The translations under genes and the position numbers were made by a program. Positions 37,248-39,002 of a DNA stretch of 39,002 nucleotides are shown here, one piece after another. The stretch covers positions 1 through 39,002 of the forward strand of contig WQXI01000020.1 in assembly GCA_009784935.1 (NCBI GenBank), in the 5' to 3' direction. Each line of letters begins with the position of its first letter. Position 1 is the first letter of the stretch. The notes beneath the pieces are model-generated. The model was not told where the DNA came from. It saw only the letters and a list, made by a program, of their open reading frames with translations, and made no database searches. The DNA comes from Treponema sp. (GTDB lineage Bacteria; Spirochaetota; Spirochaetia; Treponematales; Breznakiellaceae).

Positions 37248-37802
37248 TTATAAGTTTTTCTTAATTAATAAATACATCTGTTCGAATATTTTAGCCATTT
37301 TATCTGGTGAATATACACAACCTTCAACTATCCATTTTTTAACGATATATGTAAATCCACCCATCTGGTATGTCATAATATAATCCATATTTTCTAATTT
37401 TATTATCTCTGGTTGTATATATTTGAATTGATATTTTCCATAAATAATTTCAAAGTCAGTTAAAAATAAATCAAGTAAATTTTGTTTATATAGTATCTGC
37501 AAAGTATCTTTTATTAATTCCAATGTTTCAAAAATCGCTTTGGCAAAAGAATAAACATCATTAATATTGTAGCGTAATATTATTTGTTCGTATTGTTTGG
37601 ATTTATTATGAATAAAAAAACTAATTACATCATTTTTGGATTTGAAATGTCTGTAAAAAGTACGTCTGTCAACTTTTGCATTTTCTGCAATTTCAGAAAT
37701 AGATATAGAGGATAACGGTTTTATTGCAAGCATATCTAAAAGAGACTCTATAATCCATTCTTTTGATAGTATAGCACTCGGATTTATTTTCTTTTTCGTC
37801 AT
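37248..37802 (-). CDS. TetR-family transcriptional regulator
   Basis: I choose ATG 37802 (184 residues), because AGGAG lies seven bases before it and the DNA-binding domain then starts after a short basic tail (MTKKKINPSAIL). The helix-turn-helix is at about residues 22-55: SISISEIAENAKVDRRTFYRHFKSKNDVIS in two parts. The remaining 125 residues are helical, as in TetR ligand domains, rich in aromatic and Leu residues (FAKAIFETLELIKDTLQIL). The regulator is divergent from a NapH-like polyferredoxin gene, with a palindrome between, so it likely controls that gene and itself. The inducer is unknown. The earlier in-frame start would use the spacer DNA. Confidence 0.88.
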   Translation of the reverse strand: MTKKKINPSAILSKEWIIESLLDMLAIKPLSSISISEIAENAKVDRRTFYRHFKSKNDVISFFIHNKSKQYEQIILRYNINDVYSFAKAIFETLELIKDTLQILYKQNLLDLFLTDFEIIYGKYQFKYIQPEIIKLENMDYIMTYQMGGFTYIVKKWIVEGCVYSPDKMAKIFEQMYLLIKKNL

Positions 37803-37854
37803 ATTTTTTCTCCTGTCACAAAAAAGCCTTTTTGTAGCACTTTTATAAAAATAA

Positions 37855-37883
37855 TTGACTACGACTATAAGTTCCATAATAAT
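37855..37883 (+). promoter_or_regulatory. Promoter of the NapH-like gene
   Basis: TTGACT (37855-37860) is followed after 16-17 bases by TAATAA/AATAAT (37877-37883). Transcription would begin near 37890, just upstream of the palindrome at 37897. Confidence 0.4.
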
Positions 37884-37896
37884 CTAACGAAACATC

Positions 37897-37910
37897 TTAT
37901 ACAAGTATAA
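37897..37910. promoter_or_regulatory. TetR operator candidate
   Basis: TTATAC-AA-GTATAA is a perfect 6-2-6 palindrome in the leader region between the divergent TetR and NapH-like genes. It lies 6 bases upstream of the AGGAGG of the NapH-like gene. Bound TetR protein would block transcription just after its start. Confidence 0.5.
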
Positions 37911-37927
37911 CAAATAGGAGGATTTTT

Positions 37928-38842
37928 ATGTTAGATTTTTTCAAAAAGTATAGGGTATCTATAGCTGTTTTTTTAGCTTTTTTAATTATTGGTATATCAC
38001 TTACGATTTATGTGAATAATGCATTGGATTTAGAAACTATAAATTATTTTTACATTTTTAATTTTACTTATATCGGTTTCTTTATAGCACTTACAATAGG
38101 GCTTACAACAGCAAGAAAAAAGAATGCAAGATTAATATCGGAATTTGCAGTTGGATTATATATGCTTGTATATCTTGGAATTATACTTCGGGAAAACTTT
38201 CAATTGGAAGGTTTTTTCTTTTTTGCAATAATGGGTATATTTGGAGCTGCAACCCTCCATTATGCAATAGGAAAAATTATAGGTCCTTTTTTCTTTGGAC
38301 GAATATGGTGTGGTTACGCTTGTTGGACGGCAATGATTCTTGATATACTACCTTATAAGATACCGCAAAAACCAAGAACTAATAAGTTACGATTAGTGCC
38401 TATTATTATATTTGTGTTTTCGCTGGCATATTTCATTTTTATATATATTCATTTTGAAATGACACGAGAACTTGAAAATATTCTTCATAACATGAGAGGT
38501 ATAATGTTTGTCAGTTTTATTGTTGGAAATATTATCTATTATGCTGTTGGAATATCATTTGCATTTATTTTTATGGATAATAGGGCTTTTTGTAAATATT
38601 TTTGTCCTATTACCGTATTTTTAAAACCATGCAGTTATTTTTCATTATTAAGAATAAAAGTCGATAAAGAGAATTGTAATTCATGTAACAAATGCAAAAA
38701 AATATGTCCTATGAATGTTGATATGTTGGATAATAAATATAGCCGGAAAAATGGAACTGAATGTATTCAATGTTTGAATTGTGTACAAGAATGTCCAAAA
38801 AAAGCACTTTCATGGAAAGTTGGGATTAATAATAAAAATTAG
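37928..38842 (+). CDS. NapH-like membrane polyferredoxin with two [4Fe-4S] clusters
   Basis: This 304-residue protein has five or six membrane segments in the first 240 residues (about 12-30, 42-62, 72-90, 97-118, 160-180, 200-222). Cysteine motifs on the membrane side (RIWCGYACWTAM, CKYFCPITVFLKPC) match the NapH/YccM/CcoG group. Two ferredoxin-type clusters follow at the C-terminus (CNSCNKCKKICP and CIQCLNCVQECP). Such proteins pass electrons from quinol or flavin across the membrane to a periplasmic reductase. AGGAGG stands six bases before the ATG. It is AT-rich and has its own TetR regulator. The partner reductase is not visible; it may start at 38962. Confidence 0.88.
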   Translation: MLDFFKKYRVSIAVFLAFLIIGISLTIYVNNALDLETINYFYIFNFTYIGFFIALTIGLTTARKKNARLISEFAVGLYMLVYLGIILRENFQLEGFFFFAIMGIFGAATLHYAIGKIIGPFFFGRIWCGYACWTAMILDILPYKIPQKPRTNKLRLVPIIIFVFSLAYFIFIYIHFEMTRELENILHNMRGIMFVSFIVGNIIYYAVGISFAFIFMDNRAFCKYFCPITVFLKPCSYFSLLRIKVDKENCNSCNKCKKICPMNVDMLDNKYSRKNGTECIQCLNCVQECPKKALSWKVGINNKN

Positions 38843-38913
38843 GATAAAAATGTACGCCTCCTGCTTCGCGTAACAAACATTAAGTGCAAGTTTGCCTATG
38901 AAGATTTGAAATA

Positions 38914-38942
38914 TTGACAATATAAATAATAAAAAATATAAT
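38914..38942 (+). promoter_or_regulatory. Consensus sigma-70 promoter at the right edge
   Basis: TTGACA (38914-38919) and TATAAT (38937-38942) are exact consensus hexamers with a 17-base spacer. The spacer is almost purely A and T. It directs the gene starting at 38962. Confidence 0.75.
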
Positions 38943-38961
38943 GAATATTAGGAGAATTAAA

Positions 38962-39002
38962 ATGAAAGAAATAGGGTTTTTAGAATTATATGAAATTGCA
39001 AA
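38962..39002 (+). CDS. Start of an unidentified gene cut by the window edge
   Basis: The ATG has AGGAG seven bases upstream and follows a consensus promoter by 19 bases. Only about 13 codons are visible (MKEIGFLELYEIA), too few to name a family. It is in the same AT-rich block as the NapH-like gene. Confidence 0.55.
   Translation, partial: MKEIGFLELYEIA

Noticed and set aside
33025..38872. Shared GCTTCGCGTAA sequence at 33027 and 38862 as a transposon end
   Set aside because: The match is only about 11 bases, with no matching flanks, target duplication or transposase.

Overview
The window looks like the chromosome of a host-associated, fermentative spirochaete, most likely a Treponema-type bacterium. 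The support is a set of short-signal-peptide LPP20 and DUF1566 exported proteins, a FliL-like protein, a complete SiaA/SiaB/SiaC partner-switching set, CNB-GGDEF signalling proteins and a multisubunit NAD-linked [FeFe] hydrogenase. The genus is an inference from gene content. No rRNA, tRNA, CRISPR array, transposase or integrase was recognised.

Bases 1-9300: after the tail of a Phd/YefM-type antitoxin, nine to ten genes run leftward as one probable transcription unit starting near 9270. They encode LPP20-like proteins, an M48 protease and three paralogous exported proteins with a CsgG/LpoB-like N-domain and a DUF1566 (Lcl-type) C-domain. Four very AT-rich genes sit between the second and third paralog: a HIT-family hydrolase, an orphan, a NUDIX hydrolase and a 513-residue protein that joins an alpha-helical (toroid-like) region to a nucleoside-deoxyribosyltransferase/TIR-like domain. 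This HIT-orphan-NUDIX-NDT cassette (2310-5669) is the best candidate here for an undescribed, possibly defensive, nucleotide-handling system. A divergent XRE regulator (9363) with two palindromes in the shared promoter region probably controls the leftward unit.

Bases 9300-20740: a rightward set (FliL-like protein, small membrane protein, ECF sigma factor, zinc-type anti-sigma factor, ApbE flavin transferase) meets a leftward set (EcfT-like, Gx transporter-like, NusG_II-domain proteins) at a double hairpin. ApbE, Gx and NusG_II together suggest extracytoplasmic flavin-based electron transfer. Housekeeping genes follow: trpS, proC, a NYN-cold-shock RNA-binding protein, a degenerate class III cyclase-like protein, a TPR protein and a YmdB-family phosphoesterase with an altered metal site.

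Bases 20735-28257 (leftward): purine/xanthine permease, deoC, a DUF2339 membrane protein, then siaA, siaB and siaC with overlapping ends. siaA appears to start at CTG. A cluster of palindromes (28281-28426) separates this from the hydrogenase operon.

Bases 28427-33960: a leftward hydrogenase operon (HndA, HATPase, HndB, HndC, HndD order) is driven by a good promoter at 33595-33623. Its -35 box overlaps that of a divergent gene for an 86-residue protein with three Cys/His repeats. Two coupled CNB-GGDEF proteins follow (34030-36032).

Bases 36033-39002: a 315-bp repeat-bearing gap leads into a second AT-rich block: a signal-peptide membrane protein, a small membrane protein, a TetR regulator, a NapH-like polyferredoxin and the start of another gene behind a consensus promoter.

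Across the window, several first-in-unit genes lack a Shine-Dalgarno sequence and have a -10-like hexamer only 5-8 bases before the ATG, suggesting leaderless transcripts. Genes inside operons and in the AT-rich blocks mostly have clear AGGAG-type sites.
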